Assembly (NCBI GenBank): GCA_030652335.1
Contig: JAUSAW010000018.1
Span: 1 to 64,000 of the forward strand
Direction of reading: 5' to 3'
Source of the DNA: Gammaproteobacteria bacterium
Lineage (GTDB): Bacteria; Pseudomonadota; Gammaproteobacteria; Francisellales; CACEW01
DNA length: 64,000 nucleotides
The first letter of the stretch is position 1; every line of letters begins with the position of its first letter. The notes under the pieces were generated by a model. That model ran no database searches, had not been told where the DNA came from, and worked only from the letters and a program-made list of their open reading frames with translations. Shown here in pieces: positions 26,348 through 35,931 of the stretch. The translations under genes were made by a program, and so were the position numbers.

Positions 26348-26821
26348 ATGCCCAAGCCTTATGAAAACTTTGACCATAAGCGTTATCACTGGCGCAATGA
26401 TATCGATTATCGTTTACATCCAGAGGCATACAAAGTAGGCAAAGGTGAGCAAGGGGTGTTGATTTGCGAGCCTTATAAAAGTGAAATATTGCCGGCCTGG
26501 CGCTTTAAAACACCCGAGATTGCCAAGCATAGCGCCGAAACGATTTACCAACAATTTTTAGGCTATATGGCCGCCGGTGATTTTGTGGGCGCGGATATGT
26601 CCAGAAAATTTTTGCAGATGGGCTTTACCCGCGCCAGGCGTTATACGAATTATAAAGGTGGGCGTAAATATGAACAGCAATCTGATGCGCAACTGCCTAA
26701 AGGTACCGGAGACCCTCAAAAAGCGCTTAGCGCCAGTATCTTTTATAACTACTGGCAGCAAGCGGAAAGTCACATAGAGTATCAAAAGTCTAAGCAAGAC
26801 TGGAAGCAAAAATATGGCTAG
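26348..26821 (+). CDS. DUF4385 protein
   Basis: A 157-residue protein matching DUF4385 (FDHKRYHWRNDIDYRLHPEAYKVGKGEQGVL; GDFVGADMSRKFLQMGFTRARRYTNYKGG). The family is small, soluble and of unknown function, and is widespread in bacteria and some phages. Complete length. Confidence 0.85.
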   Translation: MPKPYENFDHKRYHWRNDIDYRLHPEAYKVGKGEQGVLICEPYKSEILPAWRFKTPEIAKHSAETIYQQFLGYMAAGDFVGADMSRKFLQMGFTRARRYTNYKGGRKYEQQSDAQLPKGTGDPQKALSASIFYNYWQQAESHIEYQKSKQDWKQKYG

Positions 26822-26962
26822 CAAAATAACTATTGCTCTCTAAACACACTTTAATAATGACTGCATTGACAGCTTAATTAGAGAGAGTATTTTGATCATC
26901 ATATCACAACAGTTTTACGTTAATTGCTAGGACTCATCTGCTGTTAAATAAATGGAGGCCAT

Positions 26963-28606
26963 ATGTTAATGAAGCTGACCCAACTTCTAATTTCAGCCTA
27001 TGCCATGATGCAACAAACCTATGCAAGCCCTTTTAACTACAGCCAAAAAGATCTTGTGCTAAGCCCTCATATCGATTGGCTGCCAGAGTGCCCTGAGGGC
27101 ATTCGACAACCTAAAAATAGTACGTTCGTTTGCGGCTGGCTAAAAGTGCCTATGGATCACGATCACTATGAAAAAGGCACCTTGCCTCTTTTAATCGCCA
27201 AACAGAACGCCAGTAATCCACTCGCTAAAAAAGGCAGCTGGATAATGAAACTTGGTGGGCCATGGATAGAAGACGTTTCAGATTTTGCAGGCCTATTAGA
27301 TGAAATCTCTCCTAAGCTTCAAGCAAGTTTTGATATAGTAGTACTTAACAATCGGGGCACTTATAACAATCCTATATCCTGCCTCTCTTCGAATGTTTCA
27401 GTATCCGATTTAGACCGTAGAATTTATAACTATACGAATACGCCTGATAGCTTGCCGGGGCTTTATGATTTAGCCGCCTATCGCAACAGCTTATGTCATT
27501 ACCCCAAACTTGCCGATTATATGAGTACTGTGCAATCCACCAAAGATGTAGAGTGGCTAAGGCAGGCCTTAGGAGTCGAAAAAATTAATGGCATAGGCTT
27601 TTCGGCCGGCTCTACCTTAATGGCTAAATATTATCAGCTGTTTACAGAACACGTAGATAAATTAATTTTAGATGGTACGGCTGTCGTTCTTGATAATAGC
27701 CTTATGGGAATTATAAGCCCTGCCACTATGGAGAAGGCTTTAGAAAGTTTTTTTGTAAATTGTATAACCGCCAAAGAGCATTGCCCACTCTATTTACCGA
27801 ATAAGCGCGATAGCTTAAGGACTATGTATAGCGCTTATGATGAATTGCTAAGCAGCCCTCCAACGGGACTTAATGATTCGATGATTAAATTAGCCACATG
27901 GTGGGGGGTAAATAATGGTGCTTATTACAGGCCCTTACCAGAACTTTGCGGCGTGAAAGACAGCCCCAATACTTGGACATTTTATGCCACAGCCCTAAAA
28001 GCCGCCATGGATCAGCGAGACCCCAGCATTCTCATCTGTGTTTTTCCATTCTTCAGTCCAGATTTTTCTGAAATTCCAAATGATGTTTCAATAAAAACAG
28101 TGCAAACTGACTTTAAAGACAGTGTGCTCACAAAAGGACAATGGCTTAATTGGACCCAAAGTGCTTGCGAGCATTTTCCGAGACTAGGCTGTGAATCGTA
28201 TATTCAAACCTTTATGAAAGCTATTCCTGGTCAAAATACCACAACACAGCCATTATGGGATGGAGAGTTCCCAACTAGTGATTCGGTTAAGATCTTGATT
28301 CTAAGCAATACTATCGACCCCAATACTCCTATGGATTTAGCGCTAAAGCTGTTGGAAGCCCTTAAACCAAAAGTAGCGACTGCCCTTATAACCAAAGAAG
28401 TAACCGGTCACGATACTTATCTAAGTATGGCTTATGGAGATCCTTGCATCGATGATCAAGTAAGCGACTTTTTATTAGACGGCATGATGCCTGTGCAAAC
28501 TTTCTGCCCAGGCCAGAACCCTTTTCTCTATAATTCTTCAAAAGCACTCAAATATCGGAACGCTTCTGCCTCTGATCCCTTTATGATTCGCGAAGGTTAT
28601 TTTTAA
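26963..28606 (+). CDS. Secreted alpha/beta hydrolase (S33 tripeptidyl-peptidase-like), copy 1
   Basis: A 547-residue exported hydrolase with signal peptide (1-21, TYAS). Nucleophile elbow GFSAGS is at about 214-219, the acid is probably in SNTIDPNTPMD and the histidine in GHDTYL, followed by the TAP-like C-terminal region. It probably removes short peptides from substrate N-termini or cleaves esters. GGAGG precedes the ATG. The 30901-32556 gene is a close paralogue including its promoter region, so this is a recent duplication. Confidence 0.85.
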   Translation: MLMKLTQLLISAYAMMQQTYASPFNYSQKDLVLSPHIDWLPECPEGIRQPKNSTFVCGWLKVPMDHDHYEKGTLPLLIAKQNASNPLAKKGSWIMKLGGPWIEDVSDFAGLLDEISPKLQASFDIVVLNNRGTYNNPISCLSSNVSVSDLDRRIYNYTNTPDSLPGLYDLAAYRNSLCHYPKLADYMSTVQSTKDVEWLRQALGVEKINGIGFSAGSTLMAKYYQLFTEHVDKLILDGTAVVLDNSLMGIISPATMEKALESFFVNCITAKEHCPLYLPNKRDSLRTMYSAYDELLSSPPTGLNDSMIKLATWWGVNNGAYYRPLPELCGVKDSPNTWTFYATALKAAMDQRDPSILICVFPFFSPDFSEIPNDVSIKTVQTDFKDSVLTKGQWLNWTQSACEHFPRLGCESYIQTFMKAIPGQNTTTQPLWDGEFPTSDSVKILILSNTIDPNTPMDLALKLLEALKPKVATALITKEVTGHDTYLSMAYGDPCIDDQVSDFLLDGMMPVQTFCPGQNPFLYNSSKALKYRNASASDPFMIREGYF

Positions 28607-28720
28607 TGCGGGATAGGATGCTCCTTTGCTCAGCAAGGTTAACGACGGTTTATTTTAGTTACTAAATAGTACATAATTTGGCAGTTCTGCAGAGTGCACC
28701 TACTTTAATAAGGAATGATC

Positions 28721-29647
28721 ATGGCTTTTGCCGCTCCACGTAAATTTTTTAAGCTCAATCAGAATGCTATAGCTAGAATCCATACTGGAACCGATCCCTC
28801 TATTAACGGTATTTATACCGATGGCATAGAAAACTGCATGATCTTTATTCTTTCTGACAGTAAAGGCAACATTTCCATGTCGCATCTTATGATGGATACA
28901 AGCCCTGACTGTTTAATCGAGGAATTCGAGTGGTTAAGTAGCAGAGCTAAAGGCTCTATCAGCTTGGTTATTTATGCCAATGATAAAGATGTGCCTGGAA
29001 GAACGGAACTTGAAAGACGCACAGAAATACTTAAAAAAATAATAGCAGCCAGAACACTATTACCTGATTTACCTGCTGGTGCAATTGAAAAATATCGCGC
29101 CCTAGGTTCTAAAATCTGCGCTATAGCTAGAGAAAACTTTGGCACTCTTGCCACTTGTTCTTATTCAATAGAAGCCTTTGCTGCCTATGAAAGCATTAAT
29201 AAAGCTGTTAACGATATTAATGTTTATTTCAATATTGGGAAACCTTCGATAGAGTTTGATGGTGATCATGAAAAAATAGCCGTATTGAATCCACAAGCTA
29301 TAACAATCATAGATCTTATAAAAGTGAAAATAACAGCAGACACAAAAGAAGATCCATCCAAAGAAAATGTTCTTAAGGTAATAAAAGACTTTTTAGACGC
29401 GAATTTAAGAAAATTTGACAACCCTTGTTTTCGTCAGATCAGCCATCTATATGAATCAGCACGAGGCGGTTGGAGACCTAAACCGGGCGAGAGTGGCCCT
29501 GATGACCATCTTATCAGTTTAGCAAAACTGATTAATCAATATTTAGACGGCATTGAAAAACTATGCGTAGCCAGATTTGCGCTGCCGTTTAGTGGCGCCG
29601 GAACTGAATCCGGCTTGAGGAAATTATCTGAGTCAAGCATTCCATAA
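28721..29647 (+). CDS. Unknown 308-residue protein
   Basis: No family recognised. Soluble, mixed alpha/beta start (FKLNQNAIARIHTGTDPS), then helical. No signal peptide. I prefer the ATG at 28721 because AAGGA lies 6 nt before it; an in-frame ATG at 28715 abuts that site. It lies between the two hydrolase paralogues and is not itself duplicated. Confidence 0.65.
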   Translation: MAFAAPRKFFKLNQNAIARIHTGTDPSINGIYTDGIENCMIFILSDSKGNISMSHLMMDTSPDCLIEEFEWLSSRAKGSISLVIYANDKDVPGRTELERRTEILKKIIAARTLLPDLPAGAIEKYRALGSKICAIARENFGTLATCSYSIEAFAAYESINKAVNDINVYFNIGKPSIEFDGDHEKIAVLNPQAITIIDLIKVKITADTKEDPSKENVLKVIKDFLDANLRKFDNPCFRQISHLYESARGGWRPKPGESGPDDHLISLAKLINQYLDGIEKLCVARFALPFSGAGTESGLRKLSESSIP

Positions 29648-29696
29648 GTTTTATAAACTACTCTTTAAGCTCCAACGGCGAGGCTCACCACCCTAA

Positions 29697-30326
29697 TCAG
29701 GTCCTTCTTCCTACATCGATTGCAGATGCGCGTGAAGCAGCTGCACCGGCGGCTAACCCACCAGCGAATGTTAACACCGTGCCAGCACCGCATGTGGCTG
29801 CCGAAGAAGCTAGCGCCGAGCTCGTTGTCAGATAAAGTTGGTAAAGCTGCTTTAAACTCTCGTAAAGGCCTGAAGGGAACACCTGCATATATTGCCTAGC
29901 TTCTCCAACACAGTTCTCAGCGCTCATTATTTCGCATCTCTCGTCAACATTTCTCATTATGATTGGTAACGTTGCGGGGACCTTATAAGCCAAATTAAGA
30001 AGCGCATGAGCTGCCCTCGAATCAATAACAGACTCGTTCTCATAATATACGAATTCCTGAACAGCAAGTGCTAAAACCTGAATAATGTCATTGAGCCTGG
30101 CTTCAATCATGCCACAAGCTTCTTTGCTATAATGTTCAGCTAGAAGAACAGCCATGCCAACTTTTATAATATAGCTCTTATTATCAGATCTAGCCGTGTC
30201 AAACATGGTAAGGAAATCAGATAATTGAGTAGAATAATCACACTCTGCTAAACCACAAACAACTGCCTCTTTTAATCCATTCATCTCTTTAGGATCTTGC
30301 AATGCTGAGACTATGAAAATAGCCAT
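29697..30326 (-). CDS. Unknown 209-residue helical protein with Gly/Ala-rich tail
   Basis: No family recognised. Helical body, then a C-terminal hydrophobic Ala/Gly segment (about 167-199: SALASSAATCGAGTVLTFAG) that could insert in a membrane, ending in RR. No signal peptide. It is convergent with the 28721 gene and divergent from 30392. The style matches the orphan effector candidates of the window. Confidence 0.6.
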   Translation of the reverse strand: MAIFIVSALQDPKEMNGLKEAVVCGLAECDYSTQLSDFLTMFDTARSDNKSYIIKVGMAVLLAEHYSKEACGMIEARLNDIIQVLALAVQEFVYYENESVIDSRAAHALLNLAYKVPATLPIIMRNVDERCEIMSAENCVGEARQYMQVFPSGLYESLKQLYQLYLTTSSALASSAATCGAGTVLTFAGGLAAGAAASRASAIDVGRRT

Positions 30327-30391
30327 TAAAGCCCCTATACTGAGTCAGATATAAAAGACTATATGAAGCGAAGGCTTAAGGGAAACTCATT

Positions 30392-30781
30392 ATGAATCGA
30401 TTTAAAGCAGGCATTGTTTTTTATTCTATTGGCCTAGCCATCGTTATATTATCAAGGCTCCCTGGGGCCGCCTTATTCTTCATCTCCCCGTTTTATCTGC
30501 TTTTTTTTATTCTAAACCCAGTGCTCTATATTTTTTTAACCTGGCAGATGGCGCGCAGGAAGAATTGGGCGAGAATCGTTTTATTAGTTTTATATTTTTT
30601 ATCCACTATTTTCTTGCTATGGAGCCTATTCAACATACTGCATGACCCGAATAAAACCGCGGTCATTTATAGTGCCGTGACAGGAATCTTGGCCTGCCTA
30701 TTTAAGGGCGTAGGGTTAGGCTTGGTGTTTACCAGCGAAGTCAAAAATTGTAAAACCTCAATAAATCCTATTAAAAAATAA
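30392..30781 (+). CDS. Small four-helix membrane protein
   Basis: A 129-residue protein with about four hydrophobic helices (7-24, 32-51, 60-80, 95-115) and a basic tail. No family motif seen. Located between the hydrolase duplicates. The function is unknown. Confidence 0.65.
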   Translation: MNRFKAGIVFYSIGLAIVILSRLPGAALFFISPFYLLFFILNPVLYIFLTWQMARRKNWARIVLLVLYFLSTIFLLWSLFNILHDPNKTAVIYSAVTGILACLFKGVGLGLVFTSEVKNCKTSINPIKK

Positions 30782-30900
30782 ATCTCGGTAATACTGATAT
30801 TGACTACTCATAGAGCGCGAGAGTATTTTGATCGCTGTATTGCAGTCTTTTTAAGTTTATTGCTAGTTGTCATCCGCTTTTAAATAGAATGGAGGCCATT

Positions 30901-32556
30901 ATGTTACTTAAACTAACCCAACTTCTAGCCTCAGCCTATGCAATGATACAACAAACGTATGCAAGCCCATTTAACTACAGCCAAAATGATCTTGTGCTAA
31001 GCCCTCATATCAACTGGCTGCCAGAGTGCCCTGAGGGCATTCATCAACCTAAAAATAGTACGTTTGATTGCGGCTGGCTACAAGTGCCTATAGATCACGA
31101 TCACTATGAAACGGGCACGCTGTCTCTTTTAATTGGCAAACATAATGCAAGCAACCCAGTTGATAAAAAAGGCAGTTGGATTATGAAACTTGGTGGACCA
31201 TGGCTAGATGATGTCGCCACATTGGGATATCTATTAGATCAAATGTCTCCCAAGCTTCAAGCAAGCTTTGATATAGTTGTGCTAAACAATCGAGGCACTT
31301 ATAACAATCCTATATCCTGCCACTCTTCGAATATTTCAGTAGCCGATTTAGATCGTCGAATCTGGAACTATACGATTACGTCTGATAGCTTGCCGAGGCT
31401 TTATGATCTAGCCGCTTATCGCAATAGCCTATGTCATTACCCCAAGCTTGCCGACTATATGAGCACGGTTCAATCCACCAAAGACGTAGAGTGGTTAAGG
31501 CAGGCCTTGGGGGTCGATAAAATTAATGGCATAGGCTTTTCAGCCGGTACTATTTTAATGACTAAATATTATCAGCTGTTTACTAAACATGTAGATAAAT
31601 TGATTTTAGATGGTACGGCCGTCGTTCTCGATAATAACCTTATGGGAATTATAAGGCCTGCCCCTATGGAGAAAGCTTTAAAAAGTTTTTTTGTAACTTG
31701 TATTGCAGCCAAAGAGCATTGCCCACTCTATTTAAAGAATAAGCGCGATACCGTAAGCGCTATGTATAGCGCTTACGATGAATTGCTAAGTAGCCCCCCA
31801 ATCGGACTTAATATTTCAATGATTAAATTAGCCACATGGTTTGGGGTGAATAATGGTGCTTATTACAGGCCCTTCCCTGAACTCTGCGGCGTGAAAAATA
31901 GTCCCAATACCTGGACGTTTTATGCCATAGCCCTAACAGCTGCCATCGATCAGCGAGACCCCAGCACTCTTATCTGTGCTTTTACATTCTTCAGCCCAGA
32001 TTTCCCTAAAAGTCCAAATGATGTTTCAATAAAAACCGCACAAACTGACTTTACAAACAGTGTGCTCACAAAAGAACAATGGCTTAATTGGACCCAAAGC
32101 GCTTGCGAACACTTTCCAAGACTTGGCTGTGAATCTTATATCCAAACCCTTATGAAAGCTGTTCCTGGCCAAAATACCACAACACAGCCATTATGGGATA
32201 GAGAGCTCCCAACCAGTGCTTCGGTTAAGATAATGATTTTAACCAATACTATAGATCCCAATACTCCTATGAATTTAGCGCTACAGCTGTTTAAAACCCT
32301 TAAACCAAAAGTAGCGACCGCCCTTATAGTCAAAGAGGTAACTGGGCATGATACTTATCTAAGGATGGCTTATAAAGATCCTTGCATCGAGGATCAAGTA
32401 AGTGACTTTTTATTGGAAGATAAAATGCCTACTCGAACTTTCTGTCCTGGCAAAAATCCTTTTATGTATCACTCTGCACAACCCCGTATAGAGAGCAAAT
32501 CGGCTGCCTCTAATGAAAGCTTCGGTTATACTGTCGCCCTAGTTGAGCCAACTTGA
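30901..32556 (+). CDS. Secreted alpha/beta hydrolase (S33 tripeptidyl-peptidase-like), copy 2
   Basis: A 551-residue paralogue of the 26963-28606 product, with the same signal peptide, GFSAGT elbow, DPNTPM acid region and GHDTYL histidine. The two are nearly identical over long stretches, differing mainly in scattered substitutions and the last 20 residues. I start at 30901 because GGAGG (30892-30896) is the ribosome site; the ATG at 30889 overlaps it. The upstream 80 bp also matches copy 1. Confidence 0.85.
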   Translation: MLLKLTQLLASAYAMIQQTYASPFNYSQNDLVLSPHINWLPECPEGIHQPKNSTFDCGWLQVPIDHDHYETGTLSLLIGKHNASNPVDKKGSWIMKLGGPWLDDVATLGYLLDQMSPKLQASFDIVVLNNRGTYNNPISCHSSNISVADLDRRIWNYTITSDSLPRLYDLAAYRNSLCHYPKLADYMSTVQSTKDVEWLRQALGVDKINGIGFSAGTILMTKYYQLFTKHVDKLILDGTAVVLDNNLMGIIRPAPMEKALKSFFVTCIAAKEHCPLYLKNKRDTVSAMYSAYDELLSSPPIGLNISMIKLATWFGVNNGAYYRPFPELCGVKNSPNTWTFYAIALTAAIDQRDPSTLICAFTFFSPDFPKSPNDVSIKTAQTDFTNSVLTKEQWLNWTQSACEHFPRLGCESYIQTLMKAVPGQNTTTQPLWDRELPTSASVKIMILTNTIDPNTPMNLALQLFKTLKPKVATALIVKEVTGHDTYLRMAYKDPCIEDQVSDFLLEDKMPTRTFCPGKNPFMYHSAQPRIESKSAASNESFGYTVALVEPT

Positions 32557-32652
32557 GAATGAGCTAAGCATAGGCCTTAAGATAACAATTCATATCTAGA
32601 GTAGCGCATAGCTTGGCTTGCCCCTCTCACATGCGCCACTCTACATACTCCA

Positions 32653-34215
32653 TTACGCTACATTTTCCGTACTCATATTTGGCCTACTCTTGGCTGAAGT
32701 TTCATAGTATGGGGCCATGACTAGGCTTGAACTTGGAAATGCATCGCCATCCGGCATGCCATTCAGACTAGCTTTTATTTCTGCAAATAGATTGTGCAAG
32801 GCAGCGAAAGTTTTATCTGGATCTTTAAAATAACAAAAATTACAGGCTTTTTGCAGGATGCTTGCCACACTTTCTGGCGCAACTTCATCAATGACTTTCG
32901 CTAAATCATGGCTAGTAAATATACGGTCTTTTACTTGCAATGGCTTAAGCCCGACGTAAGCGAATATCTTTTTATCATCGTCCACTCCTTCAAGCGCTTT
33001 CTGCATATTATCCACACAGGCTTTTTCTTCGCGCTCCGTCTGAATACGCTGTGAATTCAGTTGATCGATTTGCGCTTTAATTTTTGCTAACTCCATTTTC
33101 TTCTGATGAATGAGCTGCTCTTTATCAGCGAGTAAACTTGCCACCCAGACTTTTACAAGGCTTAGCTCAAGCTCCTGTCCGACGGGCAATTGTTTAGAGT
33201 GGTAAAAAGCCTCATAATCGTGCCTTTTAAGCGCGGGGTAGCATTGATAATACAAACTCGCTAATTTCATATATCTATCTAAATCCATTCTATTGAGAGT
33301 CTCTGGAAGTATTTTAGTTGGGATACGTTTTAATATGATTTTTTGAGGAGCTATTTCATAAGCACGCGCTTTTACGGGGTCTCTAATGAGAATAGGATTA
33401 ATAAGAGCCGTTTTTTCTTGGACTAGGTTTTCTAGTTCTTGCTGAAATCGATGCAGCTGATTTTTTGAGTCTGCTAAGCTATTTTGTAATGCTTTGCGCT
33501 GCTGCACGAACTTCGTATATTCCGCATGCAAATTATCAACTGCAGGCAATATATAAGGCATTTTTTCATAAAAAATAGTAGCTAAACCATCCTGCATCGC
33601 TGCCGTAAATTGCTTGGCTATAAAAGATTTTTGCCGGGCCACTTTAGGGCCTATATCCTCACAACATACTTTGGCTTCTAGTAGTTTATTTTTAAGCACA
33701 GCCTGTATTTCTGCTAAGTAAATAGCGCTCAGCCTATTGCTTCCACCCGCTCTTTTAGCCTGAAACGCTGGTAAATCTAGCAATGTATCGATTTTGTTAT
33801 AAGCATCTTCTGCTGTGCTAAATCCGTTAATTTGGCTTAGCCACCATGTAACTAAATAAAAATTACTGGCTCGTTTTTTTGAAAGCGCAGATCGAGTACT
33901 GGCATCTTCTGAACTTGTACTCTGAAGCGCTTGAATTATATCGGCAATTGCCGCATCAGGAACCAGCTCTTTTCCATAGTCTTTTTGCCAGCCTTCCAGC
34001 TGTTTATAAACCATTTTTGCCAAGTTTTTTGATCCATGGCCCTGCCCTATCCAGCTATCCGGTTCATGCAAATATTCATGCGCTATTCTAAGACAATTTT
34101 TACGTATCGAAGCCCAGTCAATACTCGCTAGCGTAGCTATTTCCTCCTCTTTTGTTTTCGCTACAAAGATATCATCTATGCCTCTCATAAAATTTGAAGC
34201 AATTTTACTCATCAT
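32653..34215 (-). CDS. Large coiled-coil protein of unknown function
   Basis: A 520-residue soluble protein. Two coiled-coil stretches are evident, about 230-270 and 365-410. No enzyme motif or signal peptide is seen. AGGAGG precedes the start. Coiled-coil proteins of this size are common among effectors of intracellular Legionellales, but the assignment is inference. The promoter is flanked by a perfect inverted repeat at 34241-34284. Confidence 0.7.
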   Translation of the reverse strand: MMSKIASNFMRGIDDIFVAKTKEEEIATLASIDWASIRKNCLRIAHEYLHEPDSWIGQGHGSKNLAKMVYKQLEGWQKDYGKELVPDAAIADIIQALQSTSSEDASTRSALSKKRASNFYLVTWWLSQINGFSTAEDAYNKIDTLLDLPAFQAKRAGGSNRLSAIYLAEIQAVLKNKLLEAKVCCEDIGPKVARQKSFIAKQFTAAMQDGLATIFYEKMPYILPAVDNLHAEYTKFVQQRKALQNSLADSKNQLHRFQQELENLVQEKTALINPILIRDPVKARAYEIAPQKIILKRIPTKILPETLNRMDLDRYMKLASLYYQCYPALKRHDYEAFYHSKQLPVGQELELSLVKVWVASLLADKEQLIHQKKMELAKIKAQIDQLNSQRIQTEREEKACVDNMQKALEGVDDDKKIFAYVGLKPLQVKDRIFTSHDLAKVIDEVAPESVASILQKACNFCYFKDPDKTFAALHNLFAEIKASLNGMPDGDAFPSSSLVMAPYYETSAKSRPNMSTENVA

Positions 34216-34240
34216 AATCAGACCCTCCTACTTGTTAAAC

Positions 34241-34284
34241 TGATCACATTATAACCAAAAGAGAATCTGATTAAAATGTGATCA
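34241..34284 (-). promoter_or_regulatory. 10-bp inverted repeat around the 34215 promoter
   Basis: TGATCACATT (34241-34250) and AATGTGATCA (34275-34284) are perfect inverted arms 24 bp apart. A minus-strand TATAAT (34248-34253) overlaps the first arm. The outer arm contains TGTGATCACA, which resembles half of a CRP-type site. A regulator bound here would cover the promoter. Confidence 0.55.
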
Positions 34285-34395
34285 CAATGCCTTGGCAAAA
34301 TATTTCTACTCGCGTTAAAAATGAGACCCACCTTCTCGGAGCTTGCTAAATCCTAGATCTGACCTATTATTGCAAAACATTAGCTAGGAATAATT

Positions 34396-34911
34396 ATGCA
34401 AACCTCTCTATCATTAGTGCCCTTATGGATTTATCCTTTGTTTTTCTGTTTGCTGATAGTAGGGATTAGGCTATGCTCACCCTGCACGGTTAAAATCAGC
34501 AGGCTAGCTGTTTTACCGCTGGTTTTTATATTGCTTTCTGCTCATCATTTTTTAAAACTATCCAATATCAATGTACTCAATGTACTTTCCTGGCTAATCG
34601 GGATCGGATTTGGGAGCTATATTGGCTATGTCTACAAGCATAATTTCCCCATTAAAATAGATCGTGGTCAGGACTTAATCTATTTGCCTGGCGATAGCAT
34701 GTTGCTGTTTCTTATTTTCTTAGATTTTGGTATGGAATTTTTTATAGCCGTTATAGAAGGCGATGGTCTCGCTCCTATTTGCTGGTGGTATCACCCTTTA
34801 ATTATGATTGTGTCAGGCTGCATAGCGGGGATTGTTATCGGCGGAAACGCTACTCATTTATATCGCTATACTCATAAAAAAGCTGAGTCGATAGGAACAA
34901 CCCGTGCATAA
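34396..34911 (+). CDS. Membrane protein, DUF6622-like, copy A
   Basis: A 171-residue protein with about five hydrophobic segments, starting SLVPLWIYPLFFCLLIVGIRLC and ending in a Gly-rich helix (GIVIGGNATHLYRY). It resembles DUF6622 membrane proteins of unknown function. The next gene overlaps it by 8 bases and encodes a clear paralogue, so this is a tandem duplication. Confidence 0.7.
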   Translation: MQTSLSLVPLWIYPLFFCLLIVGIRLCSPCTVKISRLAVLPLVFILLSAHHFLKLSNINVLNVLSWLIGIGFGSYIGYVYKHNFPIKIDRGQDLIYLPGDSMLLFLIFLDFGMEFFIAVIEGDGLAPICWWYHPLIMIVSGCIAGIVIGGNATHLYRYTHKKAESIGTTRA

Positions 34912-35401
34912 TTCCATGTCGTTAATCCCATTATGGGTTTATCCTTTTCTTTTCATCTTAGTCTTATGGGGAATAAAGCTATGCTCTTCCTGCACGGTAA
35001 AAGTGAATAGATTGTATGTCCTGCCCTTGGTCTTTATTTTAATATCAGGCCATCATTTCATTGAACTATCCAATGACCAACTAGCCAATGTGATGAGCTG
35101 GATAGTAGCAATCTGCATCGGCATGTATATCGGGCATCTTAATAAACAAAATGCAGCCATTAAAATTGATCCTGCAAACGGCTTAATTTCCCTGCCTAAA
35201 GATAATTCCATAGTCACTATGGTCATGATTCTATTTGGCGTAGAGTTTCTTATGGCGGCTATCGAAGGAATTGGGCCACCCCCTTTTGCTTGGTTTAATC
35301 CCATTTGCATGTTTATTTCAGGGGGTATTACTGGAATTGTCATCGGTGGCAATGCCACTCATCTATATCGTTACAGGCACAACATGGCGGATTCGATATA
35401 A
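34904..35401 (+). CDS. Membrane protein, DUF6622-like, copy B
   Basis: A 165-residue paralogue of the preceding protein: SLIPLWVYPFLFILVLWGIKLC and the same GIVIGGNATHLYRY end. The start overlaps copy A by 8 bases. Its 3' end overlaps the opposing acetyltransferase gene by 39 bases. Confidence 0.7.
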   Translation: MHNSMSLIPLWVYPFLFILVLWGIKLCSSCTVKVNRLYVLPLVFILISGHHFIELSNDQLANVMSWIVAICIGMYIGHLNKQNAAIKIDPANGLISLPKDNSIVTMVMILFGVEFLMAAIEGIGPPPFAWFNPICMFISGGITGIVIGGNATHLYRYRHNMADSI

Positions 35402-35911
35402 AACATGCTTTGCCAAATAATCCTCTTTAGGCAATTTAGGGTGTTCAAAATCATCTTTTGAATCATGCATCATGCCGAGCTTTTCCATTACCCGAATCGA
35501 GCGCTTATTGTGAATACTGGTAAATGAAACGATTTCCTTAAGATTATAGGTAGCAAAACCAAGTTCAAGCACTTTTCTTGCGGCCTCAAGGGCATAGCCT
35601 TTGCCCCAATGCGCTGAACTTAAGCGCCAGCCAATTTCCACACAAGGGGTAAATTTCGCTTCAAAACCGGGAATATTTAGGCCTACAAACCCAATAAACT
35701 CACTCGTTGATTTTAACTCAAGGGCCCAAAGCCCGAAACCATGCTTTTGAAAATGTATGCGTATTCTCTCTATAAAAGCCCTGGTTTCATCTGGGCTTAA
35801 TACAGCCGGGAAAAATTCCATTACACTTAAGTCTTGGTTAAGGGCTATAAAAGGCTCGATGTCTGATTCTTGCCATTCTCGTAATATCAGGCGTTCCGTT
35901 TCAGCTCGCAT
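35363..35911 (-). CDS. GNAT acetyltransferase, RimJ/RimL type
   Basis: A 182-residue acetyltransferase with TERLILREWQESDIEPF at the start, EIGWRLSSAHWGKGYALEAAR (acetyl-CoA loop) and NKRSIRVMEKLGM. RimJ/RimL-type enzymes acetylate protein N-termini or small amines. I start at 35911 (AGGA upstream); a start 18 bases further out is possible. It follows the MATE gene by 20 nt and is probably co-transcribed. Confidence 0.88.
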   Translation of the reverse strand: MRAETERLILREWQESDIEPFIALNQDLSVMEFFPAVLSPDETRAFIERIRIHFQKHGFGLWALELKSTSEFIGFVGLNIPGFEAKFTPCVEIGWRLSSAHWGKGYALEAARKVLELGFATYNLKEIVSFTSIHNKRSIRVMEKLGMMHDSKDDFEHPKLPKEDYLAKHVLYRIRHVVPVTI

Positions 35912-35931
35912 AAGAGTCCTATCAATCAAAA

